Origin: DAIDHZ01 sp035480255
GTDB lineage: Bacteria; Chlamydiota; Chlamydiia; Chlamydiales; SM23-39
Reading direction: 5' to 3'
DNA: 32,561 nt
Assembly: GCA_964630875.1 (NCBI GenBank)
Contig: CAZVXF010000016.1
Span: 1 to 32,561, forward strand
In this document: positions 32,025-32,561 of the stretch, in pieces
How the letters are laid out: the number at the start of each line of letters is the position of its first letter
How positions within the stretch are numbered: position 1 is the first letter of the stretch
Position numbers and translations under genes: made by a program
The notes under the pieces: model-generated
Told to the model about the DNA's origin: nothing
The model's input: only the letters and a program-made list of their open reading frames with translations
The model's database searches: none

Positions 32025-32561
32025 TTAGTTTTTCACAAATGCTTTTTCCCGAATCCACTTCGTCATGATCCACTTTTCTCCAGCGATGACAGGCGATCCA
32101 CCGTGAAGGCTGTGAGGATCGGTTTCTCCGGTTGGTTTTAGATTATAGAAAAGAACTGCATCGCCTTTTTTTGGAGTGACCGAAATATTGGCGCAAGGGA
32201 AAATCGTTTCTCCTCCGGCTTCTGTTGAATTCAAATACATGACGACAGTCGCCACACGTTGTCCACCATAGCGTGCACATTCATTTCCCCCAGGAGTTGG
32301 ATTAAAAAAGTCGCAATGAGGCTGAAATTCTCCACCAATTCCATAATGAAGCACGTGTAAGTTTTCACCATTTATTACTGGCGTATTTGTTAAAGCAGCA
32401 ATTCGTTTTTCAATGCTTCTCAATAGAGTATCTTTCCAATCTGTAGGAATAAAAAAACCACGAGATAATCTTCTGACATCTGCCACTTCGCCTGTATTCA
32501 TCTCATCGACAATTTTAGATGCAACTAAGTGTGGCTTAGCCACTTTAATGACATGATCACA
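32025..32561 (-). CDS. Prolyl-4-hydroxylase-like 2-oxoglutarate/Fe(II) oxygenase, 5' end outside window
   Basis: The frame is open to the window edge (CDHVIK precedes the GTG at 32543, which looks internal), so the start lies outside. Counted from that GTG: RRLSRGFF (about 24-31), HYGIGGEFQPHCDFFNP with the iron ligands His76 and Asp78, GGQRVATVVMYLN, GGETIFP, KKGDAVLFYN, SLHGGSPV with the third ligand His147, and GEKWIMTKWIRE with Lys157 for 2-oxoglutarate. All are standard for the P4Hc family, which hydroxylates proline in proteins or related substrates. The target in this organism is unknown. The stop is at 32025-32027, about 194 bp before the next gene in the same direction. Confidence 0.9.
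   Translation of the reverse strand, partial: CDHVIKVAKPHLVASKIVDEMNTGEVADVRRLSRGFFIPTDWKDTLLRSIEKRIAALTNTPVINGENLHVLHYGIGGEFQPHCDFFNPTPGGNECARYGGQRVATVVMYLNSTEAGGETIFPCANISVTPKKGDAVLFYNLKPTGETDPHSLHGGSPVIAGEKWIMTKWIREKAFVKN

Noticed and set aside
1..32561. CRISPR array or insertion-sequence ends
   Set aside because: No regularly spaced repeats with unique spacers and no terminal inverted repeats flanking a transposase were found. The tandem repeats present are contiguous and lack spacers.

Overview
The window is a piece of a chromosome from a member of the Chlamydiae, most likely an environmental (Parachlamydia/Simkania-like) lineage. The reasons are an acyl carrier protein very close to the chlamydial one, a type II fatty acid cluster fabH-fabD-fabG-acpP, an acyltransferase/acyl-ACP synthetase, a protein with inclusion-membrane-protein (Inc)-like architecture, moderately AT-rich DNA, and a very large DUF3638-like protein of a kind I recall from amoeba-associated chlamydiae. 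The order is well supported; genus and species are not.

Layout. (1) 1-2831: the 3' part of a repeat and coiled-coil protein that begins upstream of the window, then a CPBP-type membrane protease. (2) 2889-6493, + strand: a tight run fabF, Nudix hydrolase, a glycosyltransferase-like protein, bioY and ogt, ending in a 20-bp tandem repeat. (3) 12470-6521, - strand: a tightly packed operon of a small membrane protein, a three-domain acyltransferase/ACP/acyl-ACP synthetase, cysS, a small winged-helix-like protein and rarA. (4) 12619-13654: a small basic protein and an Inc-like protein, convergent. (5) 13744-16659: fabH-fabD-fabG-acpP, closed by a strong hairpin shared with convergent recD2 (16701-18845). 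(6) 18934-29585: tRNA-Asn with an integrated, decayed phage-type island. The island is bounded by 46-bp perfect direct repeats (18962-19007 and 29540-29585). It keeps only an integrase N-terminus, a terminase C-terminal half and one intact giant gene (20762-29350, 2862 aa). (7) 29586-32561: a patchwork of a displaced terminator, an orphan AbiEi-like antitoxin/regulator, a group II intron 3' fossil, an unknown 225-aa gene, and a prolyl-4-hydroxylase-like oxygenase cut by the window edge.

How the genes work together. fabF, fabH, fabD, fabG and acpP supply most of the FAS II elongation machinery. The large fused acyltransferase/ACP/synthetase would activate scavenged fatty acids and attach them to lysophospholipids. 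bioY would import the biotin needed for acetyl-CoA carboxylase. The window is therefore rich in lipid supply, with DNA maintenance genes (ogt, rarA, recD2) interspersed.

The most unusual item is the giant protein on the tRNA-Asn island. It combines an N-terminal module that looks like a permuted papain-like cysteine peptidase (His191, Asn210, Cys315) with a C-terminal SF2-like ATPase (motifs I, II, III, V and VI between residues 1868 and 2466). It is the only intact gene kept by an otherwise eroded prophage, so a selected cargo function such as a host-directed effector or anti-phage defence is plausible but unproven.
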